Virus record (IMG/VR): IMGVR_UViG_3300036859_000864
Coordinates: 47,462 to 111,461 of that record
Length of the DNA: 64,000 nt
From: a virus
Strand: one strand, 5' to 3'
Under the pieces are notes generated by a model. That model did not search any database and was not told the DNA's origin. It saw nothing but the letters and a program-made list of their open reading frames with translations. Shown here one piece after another: positions 1 to 7,475 of the stretch. The position numbers and the translations under genes are program-made. Numbering within the stretch: the first letter of the stretch is position 1; every line of letters begins with the position of its first letter.

Positions 1-263
1 CCACCGCTACCAACGCGGCCTACCGTTTCACGCACGATTCAAACTCCGATGGCGCGTACACGCTCCAAGAGTTCCAGTCGACCAGCGCTCTGATGCGATC
101 CTTCAATTCGTGCGCAGCGACGTCCACCCCGACGTCCCCGAGCCCGTGCGTGTCCTACGACACGTGTACTCATCCGGTCGTCGAATGCGCGTACTCAGGT
201 CTCGGGCACCAGCTTCCAGCAGGCTGGGGCACCGACACCTGGAACTTCTTCAACAGCCTCTAG
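1..263 (+). CDS. Secreted PHB-depolymerase/feruloyl-esterase-like hydrolase, C-terminal part
   Basis: The reading frame is open from the window edge (first full codon at 3) to TAG at 261-263; the start lies outside. The last 86 residues contain paired cysteines, a VVECAYSGLGHQLP stretch and a terminal WNFF motif. In the esterase/PHB-depolymerase alpha/beta-hydrolase family the His of the GxGH segment is the catalytic base and the closing Trp-x-Phe-Phe follows it. The nucleophile Ser and the signal peptide would be in the missing upstream part. A degradative secreted enzyme is unusual next to replication genes; it could help exit or penetration through extracellular polymer. The family call is moderate. 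Confidence 0.6.
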   Translation, partial: TATNAAYRFTHDSNSDGAYTLQEFQSTSALMRSFNSCAATSTPTSPSPCVSYDTCTHPVVECAYSGLGHQLPAGWGTDTWNFFNSL

Positions 264-272
264 CGAAACCAC

Positions 273-309
273 GAACGGCGCGAGCAGACGACACCTGCGC
301 GCGCCGTTC
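273..309 (+). terminator. Hairpin after the esterase gene
   Basis: A perfect 10-bp stem, GAACGGCGCG at 273-282 paired with CGCGCCGTTC at 300-309, encloses a 17-nt loop and lies 10 nt after the esterase stop codon. A short AT-rich stretch but no true T run follows, so it could be a weak intrinsic terminator or an mRNA-stabilising hairpin. Confidence 0.5.
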
Positions 310-322
310 TCTAGAAATAAAA

Positions 323-586
323 ATGCCCGAGAACACACACCGCCCGAACGCTCCTAGCGGCGTTGCTTCTATGAAGCTCTGCGAGAAGTGCGGGCCGCTC
401 GTGTTCCGAACCGATCTCGACACGCTCGAGAAATTGCGCGAAGAGCTGTGCCCCGTGTGCAAGGCGCTCCTTCGGCTCCACACCATCGGGAAGAACCAGA
501 CCGGCGGCATACGCGCAGGCTCTATACGCGGCGGCCTCAACAAGCGCGAGGCGAAGCTGCTTCGGAAGTACGGAAACCGCGTCTGA
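323..586 (+). CDS. Small zinc-ribbon protein
   Basis: 87 aa. Two CxxC knuckles (CEKC near 20-23 and CPVC near 43-46) frame a short acidic helix, and the C-terminus is basic (KREAKLLRKYGNR). That is a treble-clef or zinc-ribbon arrangement suited to nucleic-acid or protein contacts. The stop overlaps the ATG of the primase gene (TGATG), so the two are probably translated together. No convincing Shine-Dalgarno is seen. An internal ATG at 371 would give a 71-residue form retaining both knuckles. Function unknown. Confidence 0.6.
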   Translation: MPENTHRPNAPSGVASMKLCEKCGPLVFRTDLDTLEKLREELCPVCKALLRLHTIGKNQTGGIRAGSIRGGLNKREAKLLRKYGNRV

Positions 587-2010
587 TGAAAGACACGCCT
601 CTCACCGTGACCCTCTGGAACTCCTTCTCACGCGGCCGGCGTGAAGAACGAACCTGGCGATCGTTCATCGACATCTTCGTGCGAGAGCCCGAGGTCGCGC
701 GCGACAAGCGCAAGGTGGCCGGCTTCTCCCTCGGGGCTTTCCTCGAGAACCGGCGCTCGCTCCCTCGAGTCGAGAGAGTTCATGCGCTCATTCTCGATTT
801 CGACAACGGCGACACGACAGTGAAGCAAGCCGCGCATCTACTCCCCGGCGTGCAAGGCGTGACCTACACAACATTCAGACACACACCCAAACATCCGAAG
901 CTGCGTCTCATCTTTCGCCTCAGCAGGCCCGTCGACGCCGACGAGTACGCGCGCGTCTGGGTTTGGGTAGCCGACAAGATCACGAAGGCGAAGCGGGTCC
1001 TCGACGAGTCGACGCGAGATGCGAGCCGCTTCTGGTACCTGCCGAGCCATCCGCCGGGGGCGACGTACGAGTGGCAAGAGATCGATGGGAAGCCTCTCGA
1101 CGTAGCGAAGGCGTTGAAGGAATCGAAAGCCACACACACCCGTCCCTTTCCAAGCCCCGGCAAGGCACGTGAGCGCAAGCCTCTGGCGCCCCTGCCTGGA
1201 AAAGGGCGGGTGTGTGTCGATCCCTCGGAGGCCGATCAGACCTTCTTCGGACGCGCGTTCGTGCACGCCAACATGGCCTTCGAGCTCCTCGACAACGGCG
1301 CGCTTCCCGTCACCTGCCCGTGGGCGAAGCTCCACACGAGCGGCGACGACGGCGATTCGTCGACGGTGATCTTTCCCGCGACCACCGAGGCCGGCTGGGG
1401 TCTCTTTCACTGTTCTCACGCCCACTGCGTCGGGCGGACGACGGCCGACCTCCTCGATGCCTTGCCCGCTGAGGCGCTCGAGAAGGCCCGGCACGAGCAC
1501 GGCCGCGGGATGATGAGGGTGCGGGTGATCGACGGCTGGGCGCAACGGCTAGAGGCCCTGCCGGAGTTCCCGGCGCTCGACCGGCTCATCTTGAAGTGCC
1601 GCCCGCGTGGGGGAGGCGCCGTCTTTACGATGACGGTGAAACTTGGAAGCTCGATGCACACCAACCACCTCGGGGCCGCGCCGTTGCCGTTGTTGATCGG
1701 ACGGCGTCTCGATGTCTCTATGGAGGGCCGGACGGTGAAGGCCGCTCGACTCGTCGTCGAGCCTTTCGATCGAAAGACGGCGCGAGCGCGCGGGGCGGCG
1801 ATTCTCTCGGGAGCCTCGGCGGGGGATCTGATCGCCGATGCTGACTTCGATTTTCTGTTTCAGGTATTGTGCCTGAGCTCGCGCCCCGAAGAGATGATAG
1901 GCCCGGGCGTTCGAAGGATTCGTGTGCGTGAAGACGAGCGTGGGAAGTGCTTTGAGGTCGTGCGTGTCGACGGGTCCTGCGTTGATCTTGGAAGGAGCTT
2001 GAGCGGATGA
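586..2010 (+). CDS. Archaeo-eukaryotic-type primase-polymerase (PrimPol) with zinc motif
   Basis: 474 aa. The N-terminal part has the signature of AEP primases: an hhhDhD motif (LILDFDNG, ~68-75), a conserved TTFRHT plus His stretch (~95-103) and a third acidic motif (DESTRDASRFWYLP, ~140-153). Downstream comes a zinc module, CPWxxxH (~244-250) with FHCSHAHC (~274-281) and DLL, typical of phage and plasmid PrimPols. It would make primers, and possibly extend DNA, at the element's origin. No helicase domain is fused; helicases are encoded separately at 27.9 and 31.2 kb. The C-terminal ~180 residues are not recognised. The start is set by the TGATG overlap with the preceding gene. Confidence 0.82.
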   Translation: MKDTPLTVTLWNSFSRGRREERTWRSFIDIFVREPEVARDKRKVAGFSLGAFLENRRSLPRVERVHALILDFDNGDTTVKQAAHLLPGVQGVTYTTFRHTPKHPKLRLIFRLSRPVDADEYARVWVWVADKITKAKRVLDESTRDASRFWYLPSHPPGATYEWQEIDGKPLDVAKALKESKATHTRPFPSPGKARERKPLAPLPGKGRVCVDPSEADQTFFGRAFVHANMAFELLDNGALPVTCPWAKLHTSGDDGDSSTVIFPATTEAGWGLFHCSHAHCVGRTTADLLDALPAEALEKARHEHGRGMMRVRVIDGWAQRLEALPEFPALDRLILKCRPRGGGAVFTMTVKLGSSMHTNHLGAAPLPLLIGRRLDVSMEGRTVKAARLVVEPFDRKTARARGAAILSGASAGDLIADADFDFLFQVLCLSSRPEEMIGPGVRRIRVREDERGKCFEVVRVDGSCVDLGRSLSG

Positions 2011-2237
2011 CGACCGATGAGAAAATGAAGATGAACGTCGAGACGACGATTTGGATCGTGGGGATCCTAATCATCGTAGGGCTGCTTGCCGTCGTGTATT
2101 TTTGGGGCAAGGGCCTTCGCAATGGGACGTGCACCGAGATGTGCCGCCCTGCGCAGTTCGACTCAGGTCAAGATGTGAACGGCGGTTGTCTTTGCATCGG
2201 TAGCGACAAGGTTCTTCGCATCAGGCCGGCGCCGTGA
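2007..2237 (+). CDS. Small single-span membrane protein with four cysteines
   Basis: 76 aa. A hydrophobic helix spans ~14-33, followed by a short domain with Cys at ~42, 46, 61 and 63, which could form disulphides outside the membrane or bind metal. The ATG overlaps the primase stop. No family recognised. Confidence 0.65.
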   Translation: MTTDEKMKMNVETTIWIVGILIIVGLLAVVYFWGKGLRNGTCTEMCRPAQFDSGQDVNGGCLCIGSDKVLRIRPAP

Positions 2238-2416
2238 CGACCGAAGAGCGATGGGAGCGTGAGAGGCGTGCGCGTGTTCGCGCTCGTGCTCGAGATACGA
2301 GTCGTGAGTTTCACGTCGTGTTGAACGTGTGGCTTCAAGAATCGCACCTATCCGGTGACAGTCGGATCCCATCTGAGAATTATTTAGGGCCGCCTAAGCG
2401 CAAGGGACACCAGTGA
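2234..2416 (+). CDS. Arg-rich small protein
   Basis: 60 aa, GTG start overlapping the upstream stop (GTGA). The N-terminal third is almost entirely Arg/Glu (ERWERERRARVRARARD), a charged helix, and the rest is polar. Unknown; kept because both ends are translationally coupled to neighbours. Confidence 0.5.
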   Translation: MTTEERWERERRARVRARARDTSREFHVVLNVWLQESHLSGDSRIPSENYLGPPKRKGHQ

Positions 2417-2634
2417 TGTGGAATCCGATCACCGAGATGATCATTCAACTCGTACAGGTTGAAGAGGGGCTAGATCGGTTGCAGAAGATCGTCGATGAGT
2501 CCTCAGCGCCGAAGTCGGCGGAGTTGTTGAGCGCGCTGCTCGAGGCGACCGCGCATCTGTTGAAGATGGGTCGAACGGTCGAGGCGACCTTTACCGCGAC
2601 GGTGTGGGTCGAGCTCATTCGAAGGGCGAAATGA
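2416..2634 (+). CDS. Small helical protein
   Basis: 72 aa starting at the ATG of a TGATG overlap. Predicted all-helical, with heptad-like Leu/Ile spacing (IIQLVQVEEGLDRLQKIVDE) suggesting a short coiled coil or helical hairpin. No family recognised. Confidence 0.55.
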   Translation: MWNPITEMIIQLVQVEEGLDRLQKIVDESSAPKSAELLSALLEATAHLLKMGRTVEATFTATVWVELIRRAK

Positions 2635-2984
2635 ACTACCTGCTCTCCGAAGTCGAGGAGCCCATCTTCCAAGCGCTCGAACGTCTCGTCGCGAAAGACA
2701 TCGGGCTCCGACCGTTCGTCCACGTGTCGAAGGTCGGGCGCCCCGACGTCTTCGTTCAATTTGCGCGGCTGGTCCGGAACGGCGTTCTCTGTTTCGACGT
2801 GCCGAAACTCGAAATCGTGCTGGCTCCGACGACGCCTGCGGATGGGGCTAAACGCGCGGTAGTAGTGCTTTACATGGATCTGGGGGTGAGCATGGACGAG
2901 CGTGTTCTCATCCGCGAAGAGGAGGGTGGCTCGGGCGGCAAAGGCATTCCTTTTTGGAAGAGACCGTGGCTGCGCCCCGCGTGA
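2631..2984 (+). CDS. Hypothetical protein
   Basis: 117 aa, ATGA overlap with the preceding gene. The N-terminal half is helical; the middle alternates hydrophobic residues like beta strands (VLCFDVPKLEIVLAP, RAVVVLYMDL); the C-terminus is glycine-rich and ends with WKRPWLRPA. No family recognised. Confidence 0.55.
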   Translation: MNYLLSEVEEPIFQALERLVAKDIGLRPFVHVSKVGRPDVFVQFARLVRNGVLCFDVPKLEIVLAPTTPADGAKRAVVVLYMDLGVSMDERVLIREEEGGSGGKGIPFWKRPWLRPA

Positions 2985-3023
2985 GTTGACTTTTGACTAC
3001 GGTTGTAATACCTCCAAAAGACG

Positions 3024-3302
3024 ATGGCAGCCAAAGACGAGAAGGCGAAAGAGCGCTGGGTCGGCTGGACGCGCGATGCGATGACCGCGTACACGGAGCC
3101 GGACGACATCAAAGATCTCGACGATCTCGTCGACGACATGGTGGACACCTCGGTCGCGTACGCCAACGCGATGGCCGAGGAGTTCGATCATCTGTTCGAG
3201 AACGCCGGCGCTCGAAAGCGTCGGGGTAAGGGGAAGGGTCGGAGCCGTAGATCCGAGCCGGACCCGGACGATGACGACGACGATGACGACGATGACGACT
3301 GA
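3024..3302 (+). CDS. Acidic-tailed hypothetical protein
   Basis: 92 aa. A helical body (~1-62) is followed by a basic patch (KRRGKGKGRSRR) and a tail ending in eleven consecutive Asp. Acidic tails of this kind occur in DNA mimics and histone- or SSB-binding partners. The GAC/GAT repeat that encodes the tail overlaps the start region of the next gene in another frame. Confidence 0.6.
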   Translation: MAAKDEKAKERWVGWTRDAMTAYTEPDDIKDLDDLVDDMVDTSVAYANAMAEEFDHLFENAGARKRRGKGKGRSRRSEPDPDDDDDDDDDDD

Positions 3303-3438
3303 GACGCCGTCGGGGGCTTTTCTCGCCCTCACGCTCTTGCTGCTCGTGCTGGTGGGTCTCCCGACGGCCTACACGGTCGTAGTGCTGTTCGGACTGAATA
3401 AGCGGTCCGAGCAGGCGGACGAAGACAAGAAGGAGTGA
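3292..3438 (+). CDS. Small single-span membrane protein
   Basis: 48 aa. A long hydrophobic helix (~9-34) precedes a short charged tail (NKRSEQADEDKKE). The chosen ATG lies inside the poly-Asp codons of the upstream gene; two further in-frame ATGs occur just upstream (3271, 3283). Holin-like in size and topology, but nothing else supports a lysis role. Confidence 0.5.
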   Translation: MTTETPSGAFLALTLLLLVLVGLPTAYTVVVLFGLNKRSEQADEDKKE

Positions 3439-3441
3439 GTC

Positions 3442-3588
3442 ATGGCATCCAAGAAGAAAAAGAAGTCCTCGAAGAAGAAGGCGCCTGCGAAGGCCGCCAA
3501 GGGGTCCTCGAAGAAGAAGTGCACCGTGTGCCGCAAGCCCGGCCACAACGCGCGCAGTCACAGGGCCGGTTCCAAGAAAGCTCTGTGA
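3442..3588 (+). CDS. Lys-rich zinc-knuckle protein
   Basis: 48 aa. The N-terminal half is Lys/Ser/Ala rich, like a histone tail. The C-terminal half is a zinc knuckle, C-x2-C-x4-H-x4-H (CTVCRKPGHNARSH, ~27-40), with His in the fourth ligand position instead of the usual Cys. Probably a small nucleic-acid-binding protein. A purine-rich GAAGGAG sequence lies just upstream of the ATG. Confidence 0.6.
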   Translation: MASKKKKKSSKKKAPAKAAKGSSKKKCTVCRKPGHNARSHRAGSKKAL

Positions 3589-3857
3589 GCGCGTTCATCG
3601 GGGACGTGAAGGGGCCGCGCCACAACAGCCCGGACGAGGCGGCTGGTGTGTGGTGCAGCCCCGGCAACGTCGAGCTCACCGTGGTTGGGGATCAGGGCGA
3701 TCCTGACTACGCCTCGGGTACCGTCAGACGAAGCCTCGATCCGATTGCCGCGCGGAACCTCGCCGCGCTCCTTGTGCGCGCCTCTGAGGAGGCCGAGCGC
3801 ATGGCCGAGCGGAAAGACCGCGAAGCCCGACAACCGAACGGAGACCTCGCAAGATGA
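3585..3857 (+). CDS. Hypothetical protein
   Basis: 90 aa from a GTG in a GTGA overlap. The beta-rich first half contains the segment GVWCSPGNVELTVVGD; the second half is a charged helix (AARNLAALLVRASEEAERMAE). No family recognised. Start inferred from coupling. Confidence 0.5.
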   Translation: MSAFIGDVKGPRHNSPDEAAGVWCSPGNVELTVVGDQGDPDYASGTVRRSLDPIAARNLAALLVRASEEAERMAERKDREARQPNGDLAR

Positions 3858-4129
3858 GCAGCAAGCGTCAGAAGGCCAAAGATCTAATCAACCTCGCCCT
3901 CGATGGCGACAACGACGCCAACGAGCGAGCTGCTGCGGCGATGCGGGCCGTGAAGATCATCGCCAAGTACGATCTTCTCGCCAGTCCGCTCGATGGGATT
4001 CTCGATAGCGGCAACGAGACCGTTCAAGCAGCGGGGGACATCTTCTCGAGGCTCACGGACCCGACGCTCTTGAACAGCCTCAAGAAGGTCGCGAGCCATG
4101 TCGGTCAGGCACGTCGGAGACGGCGGTGA
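3854..4129 (+). CDS. DUF2786-like small protein
   Basis: 91 aa. The first ~45 residues follow the DUF2786 pattern (KDLINLALDGDNDANERAAAAMRAVKIIAKYDL is split here as KDLINLALDGDNDANE, then an Ala-rich helix ending in KYDL). The C-terminus ends in five Arg. DUF2786 proteins are common in phages and mobile elements, often near SprT-like proteases; one lies at 5.9-6.6 kb. Function unknown. Confidence 0.55.
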   Translation: MSSKRQKAKDLINLALDGDNDANERAAAAMRAVKIIAKYDLLASPLDGILDSGNETVQAAGDIFSRLTDPTLLNSLKKVASHVGQARRRRR

Positions 4130-4392
4130 GGGTTCGCCGCAGGCCGCGCCGTAGTAAGAAGGCGCCGATTGCTCGCCCGCGCGTGCGGGGCGGTACTTGG
4201 CTCTCTAGGGCGGCTGAGGCGTATCACCTGAATTCACGAAGGCTCATCGGATCGATCTCGAGAGAGTGCGCGCTCGGAAATATCTCGAACGCCAAGGCGG
4301 CTCGATTGATCCGTCAGGTTGAGGGGCAGTGGAGCCGGATGCACGACTTCTTGGACAAGGTGGGCGCTGAAATCGACGACGGGGTCTCTTGA
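4126..4392 (+). CDS. Basic hypothetical protein, possible HTH
   Basis: 88 aa, strongly basic first 20 residues (RVRRRPRRSKK), then helices around SRRLIGSISRECALGNISNAKAARLI that could form a helix-turn-helix. GTG start overlapping the preceding stop. A small DNA-binding protein is plausible but not proved. Confidence 0.5.
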   Translation: MRVRRRPRRSKKAPIARPRVRGGTWLSRAAEAYHLNSRRLIGSISRECALGNISNAKAARLIRQVEGQWSRMHDFLDKVGAEIDDGVS

Positions 4393-4395
4393 ACG

Positions 4396-4482
4396 GTGGA
4401 ACTATGGCTCGCTCTTCCTCTCGTGGTGCCGTTTGCGGTCCTGCTCGTCTTGCTTCGACGAAGGCGGCGCTCGCGCTTTTGA
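4396..4482 (+). CDS. Possible 28-residue membrane peptide
   Basis: A GTG three bases after the previous stop opens a 28-codon frame encoding an uninterrupted hydrophobic helix (VELWLALPLVVPFAVLLVLL) followed by a poly-Arg end and stop. Composition is exactly that of a positive-inside single-span peptide. It is very short and overlaps another open frame, so it may be chance. Confidence 0.35.
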   Translation: MELWLALPLVVPFAVLLVLLRRRRRSRF

Positions 4483-4523
4483 AAGAGTGGCCTTTAGAGC
4501 GTCAGATGAAAGAAGGAGTCCTC

Positions 4524-4886
4524 GTGAAGCAACACATACCGAAAAAGGACCCCCGTCGTCTTTCGAAACGTATCCGTTTCGCGAAACGTCATCGTCGGAT
4601 GACGTTCAAGCAGTTGGAGGCTCGTGGCAAAGAGTTCGAGCGCATGGCATTCCAGAAGCGCTTCGAGCTTGAAGTATTTTACCGCGGACTCAGTCACAAG
4701 AAAGACGAGGCCATCGAGAAGGCCGCTAGGCGCCCCTCAGAGGGCTCTGGGATGATGATCGCGACGGAGCTCCGTGACATGCGCTTCGAGTTTAAATCGG
4801 AAGCCTCCGCGCTCGCCGCCGCCGGTCGGATCAAGGCGACCGTGCGTGGCGCGCGTTGCATGCTCCGCAGCTCGAAGCGGGTCTGA
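4524..4886 (+). CDS. Basic hypothetical protein
   Basis: 120 aa from a GTG preceded by AGAAGGAG with a 5-nt spacer. This is the best start; the frame is also open upstream, with ATGs at 4389 and 4506. Lys/Arg rich with two long helices, ending in SSKRV. It closes the plus-strand run and converges with the minus-strand operon. No family recognised. Confidence 0.5.
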   Translation: MKQHIPKKDPRRLSKRIRFAKRHRRMTFKQLEARGKEFERMAFQKRFELEVFYRGLSHKKDEAIEKAARRPSEGSGMMIATELRDMRFEFKSEASALAAAGRIKATVRGARCMLRSSKRV

Positions 4887-4923
4887 TCTTTTGGGGTGTC
4901 GACTCTCCGCGCCCCAGCCTCGA

Positions 4924-5238
4924 CTACGTTGCAGCTAGAAACCTGGCGACGAACTCAGCCGCGTGCGCCTCGAGCTTCGCTTCGACCGTCTGTAGGAGCT
5001 GCTTCGTGTGTGGGGTCTCGGGCAGACGCCATCGAGCGCCGTCGTCGACGACCAGCTCGATGGCAGCGGCGCCCGAGTCGTCGAACACCTGCACGCGCCA
5101 CTGTAAAATCTGGCATTCGTACACGGGGCCCTTGCGGGTGTGATGCGCCGTAGTCCACTGGATTTTCCCGTTGCGTGCTTGGAGCTCCAACGTCGATACG
5201 ATTTTGACCCAGTCCTCGTGCGTTGCGCGTTTCGTCAT
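4924..5238 (-). CDS. Hypothetical protein, last gene of the rhomboid operon
   Basis: 104 aa. The ATG is preceded by a strong GGAGGGAC ribosome-binding site. Central beta-strand-like sequence (LQWRVQVFDD, AAIELVVDDGARWRLPE) and a C-terminal helix. No family recognised. Confidence 0.6.
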   Translation of the reverse strand: MTKRATHEDWVKIVSTLELQARNGKIQWTTAHHTRKGPVYECQILQWRVQVFDDSGAAAIELVVDDGARWRLPETPHTKQLLQTVEAKLEAHAAEFVARFLAAT

Positions 5239-5248
5239 CTGTCCCTCC

Positions 5249-5407
5249 CTAGTCATTCGACCATCGATACTGTTGCCACATCTCGTCGAGCCTTTTGACG
5301 AGACCTTCAAGCTCGGACGCCGCGCGTTTGAGGAGCTCGGCGTCTTCGGGATGTTTCTCAGCCAGTTCTCGAAGACTCGATGCTGTTTTGAGTTCGGGAT
5401 CTCTCAC
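5249..5407 (-). CDS. Small coiled-coil protein
   Basis: 52 aa from a GTG that overlaps the stop of the upstream gene (GTGA). Almost entirely a charged helix with heptad Leu spacing (LRELAEKHPEDAELLKRAA). Start chosen by coupling. Unknown. Confidence 0.5.
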   Translation of the reverse strand: MRDPELKTASSLRELAEKHPEDAELLKRAASELEGLVKRLDEMWQQYRWSND

Positions 5408-5610
5408 TTCGCCGCCGGTTTCTTTGGGGGAGGTGGGGGCTCGTAGATTACAGCGCGGAACCCGTACTCGAAGACCTTCGCCTTCGAGTTCTTGGTCCAC
5501 TCGGCCCAGCCTTCGAGCGGCTCTTTGAACAGAAGGTGCCGTTCGCCTTTCTTCGTGTCGATGACGACCCAAACCTGTTCCGGAACTCCGGACGGTACGA
5601 GGACGCTCAC
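5404..5610 (-). CDS. Small hypothetical protein with Pro/Lys tail
   Basis: 68 aa. Compact beta-type body (VWVVIDTKKGERHLLF, GFRAVIYE) followed by a PPPPPKKPAAK tail. Probably a small beta-barrel or ferredoxin-like fold; no family recognised. Coupled to both neighbours. Confidence 0.55.
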   Translation of the reverse strand: MSVLVPSGVPEQVWVVIDTKKGERHLLFKEPLEGWAEWTKNSKAKVFEYGFRAVIYEPPPPPKKPAAK

Positions 5611-5885
5611 GGGCGCACCTTGCGCATCCCGCTCGCGCGGGTGGCAAGCTCGAGGCGGTCCAGGGTTCCGGCGAGTGACGGGTGAGTCAGTATGTCGAAC
5701 GGAGAGTTCGGTTTGATTTCAGGTACCCACGCATCTGCGACGACGCATGCGATCTGTTCGATCTCTTCAAGCTGTCGTATACGCACGAGTATAGGGCTTG
5801 GCGATACTGAGGGCGCGTGTCCTTGAATTTCGCACAAGTAGGATCGTCTCCCGAGAATCGTACACGGGCATTCTTTGATGTTCAT
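5607..5885 (-). CDS. Hypothetical protein
   Basis: 92 aa. Begins MNIKECPCTILG, then SYLCEIQGHAP; three early Cys and a His could form a small metal site. The rest is helical. The ATG overlaps the stop of the SprT-like gene. No family recognised. Confidence 0.5.
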   Translation of the reverse strand: MNIKECPCTILGRRSYLCEIQGHAPSVSPSPILVRIRQLEEIEQIACVVADAWVPEIKPNSPFDILTHPSLAGTLDRLELATRASGMRKVRP

Positions 5886-6568
5886 GAGGTTTCTCGTTTC
5901 GCTGCGATCCGTTCGTAGCGCATGACTTTCACGCGCCACTTCTTCTCGAGGGTCTTCGCGCGCTTCAATCGGGTCTCGGCGCGGGCGAGCATCCGCGCGG
6001 CGTGCGCGGCGCGCTGTTCGACGCGCTCGGCGGTCGCGGCCTTTTTCTTGGAGGCGCGTTCCTCTTCGGTTGAAAATACGCGCTTGGGGTAGTCAAGCCC
6101 TGCTCCGAGGGCGGTCTCGAGCCATGCGTCGAGCCTGTGATCGAGCTCGTAGCAGAGCACGCGGCCTTTTTCGTTGGCGGGGTTCGGGTCGAGCTCGACG
6201 CCCCAGAGCTCCTTCGCCGCGCGCGCGAGGGTTCGACGGAAGCGCTCGTTGTGGTGCGTGCGCGAGGGCAGCGCACAGTGGACGAGCTCGTGAACGATGG
6301 TCTCGAGCACCCACGCGAGAGAAGCTGACGGTGAAACTCGGATTCGAGCGAGACGGTTGCCGTGCGCGAGACCACCGGTCGCGAACGCCGAGTACACGAT
6401 CTTGACCTCCGTCTTCGCGATCGAGTACGGGCAGTCGTGGAAGACCGGCAGCGCTTTTACCTGCTCGACGAAGGCGGGGATGTCGAGTGGGAGCCATTCT
6501 CGAATCAGCCTTCGACGGTCACGGGCGACGCGATCTATGGCGGTGAGGTGGGAGTGGCGTGTTGTCAT
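5882..6568 (-). CDS. SprT-like zinc metalloprotease
   Basis: 228 aa. The motif HELVH (~93-97) with a following His-His-Asn-Glu-Arg-Phe segment (~105-110) matches the HExxH plus downstream ligand arrangement of the SprT/Spartan family. These act on DNA-protein crosslinks or other DNA-bound proteins. The C-terminal ~70 residues are a Lys/Arg/Ala-rich helix likely to bind DNA. The position, in a phage-type operon with zinc-ribbon proteins, fits a DNA-transaction role. Substrate cannot be inferred. Start ATG chosen from the overlap with the preceding gene. Confidence 0.75.
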   Translation of the reverse strand: MTTRHSHLTAIDRVARDRRRLIREWLPLDIPAFVEQVKALPVFHDCPYSIAKTEVKIVYSAFATGGLAHGNRLARIRVSPSASLAWVLETIVHELVHCALPSRTHHNERFRRTLARAAKELWGVELDPNPANEKGRVLCYELDHRLDAWLETALGAGLDYPKRVFSTEEERASKKKAATAERVEQRAAHAARMLARAETRLKRAKTLEKKWRVKVMRYERIAAKRETS

Positions 6569-7194
6569 TGAATCCCTACGTCGTCGATCAAGAGGGTCAC
6601 GGGTCCGGAAGCGTTCAACGCGAATCCGAAGATCTGGACGTCTTTCGGAGCGAATCCTGGGGTTGATGGGGCGTCGAAATCGAACTCGAAGCACGTCCAG
6701 TCCCCTGGCGTGAGAGTGATGTCGCGATCGGCTCCGTAGTCGTTTCCGTTCGACACGTAGGCGAGCACGTTGAGGGGACCGCCAGCCTCGAGCTTGAGCC
6801 ACACGGAGCCCCGGCGGCCTTGGAGGTCTCCTAGACTCTCTGGGAGCACGAGCCATCCGTGTGGCGCGTCTGGCGTCTCAAATCGAACGGCCCCGTCGGC
6901 GGCGTGTCCCTCCGGGCTCCAGGTCGCCGTTTCGAGGTAGGGTGGTCGGTACTCCCACTGCTCGAGGCTCTGATCGAAACCCCAGTGCCTCACCAGCCGT
7001 TCTCCGGAGCAGCCGAGCGCGGGCCCGGAGGGCGTGGTGCCGGCGTCTACGCCGCCCTCGCTCGGCGCCCCGCCATCTGGCATCGAGACGCCCCCCTCGG
7101 GCGCGGAGAGCTCGGCTTCGAGCCCCATCGGGTAGTAGCCGATACGCCCGCAACCGAGGGCGAGAAAGGCGGTCAAGAGGCTCATGCGGGGCAT
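6565..7194 (-). CDS. Lipoprotein with jelly-roll carbohydrate-binding-like domain
   Basis: 209 aa. A short signal sequence ends in a lipobox (LALGC, Cys15), followed by a Gly/Pro/Ser linker (~30-55). The remaining ~150 residues resemble CBM or discoidin-type jelly rolls: HWGFDQSLEQWEY at the start, WLKLEAGG and DWTCFEFDFDAPST in the middle, LLIDDVGI at the end. The order GFD...W...DDV is characteristic of such sugar-binding modules in secreted myxobacterial proteins. Likely displayed on the infected cell surface; ligand unknown. An ATG at 7185 is an alternative start. Confidence 0.6.
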   Translation of the reverse strand: MPRMSLLTAFLALGCGRIGYYPMGLEAELSAPEGGVSMPDGGAPSEGGVDAGTTPSGPALGCSGERLVRHWGFDQSLEQWEYRPPYLETATWSPEGHAADGAVRFETPDAPHGWLVLPESLGDLQGRRGSVWLKLEAGGPLNVLAYVSNGNDYGADRDITLTPGDWTCFEFDFDAPSTPGFAPKDVQIFGFALNASGPVTLLIDDVGIQ

Positions 7195-7199
7195 CGTGT

Positions 7200-7475
7200 T
7201 CAGTTTTCTCCTACCGGCTCGCATCGATCGGCGAACCAGCCGCACGATCCTACGCACCGGTAGTTGAACCACTTCCCTGCTATTTCGGTGGGCCCCGCTT
7301 GCCGTTGGTCGAGGGTTCGAGTGAGTTTCGAGCCGCACTTCGGGCAGACGCCGGCGTCGATCTTCGCGTCCTCGGCCTTCATGTCGCGAATCACGTCGTC
7401 GGCTTCGGCTTCGGATACCCCACCGGCAAGAAGACCGGCTCGGTAGTTGTCGTACTTGTCTTTGATCGCAGCCAT
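7200..7475 (-). CDS. Zinc-ribbon protein
   Basis: 91 aa. Helical N-terminal half (~1-40), then CPKCGS (~44-47) and a second pair around CVGSCGW, a zinc ribbon. The start abuts the stop of the DUF6283-like gene. Unknown function; probably nucleic-acid associated. Confidence 0.6.
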   Translation of the reverse strand: MAAIKDKYDNYRAGLLAGGVSEAEADDVIRDMKAEDAKIDAGVCPKCGSKLTRTLDQRQAGPTEIAGKWFNYRCVGSCGWFADRCEPVGEN

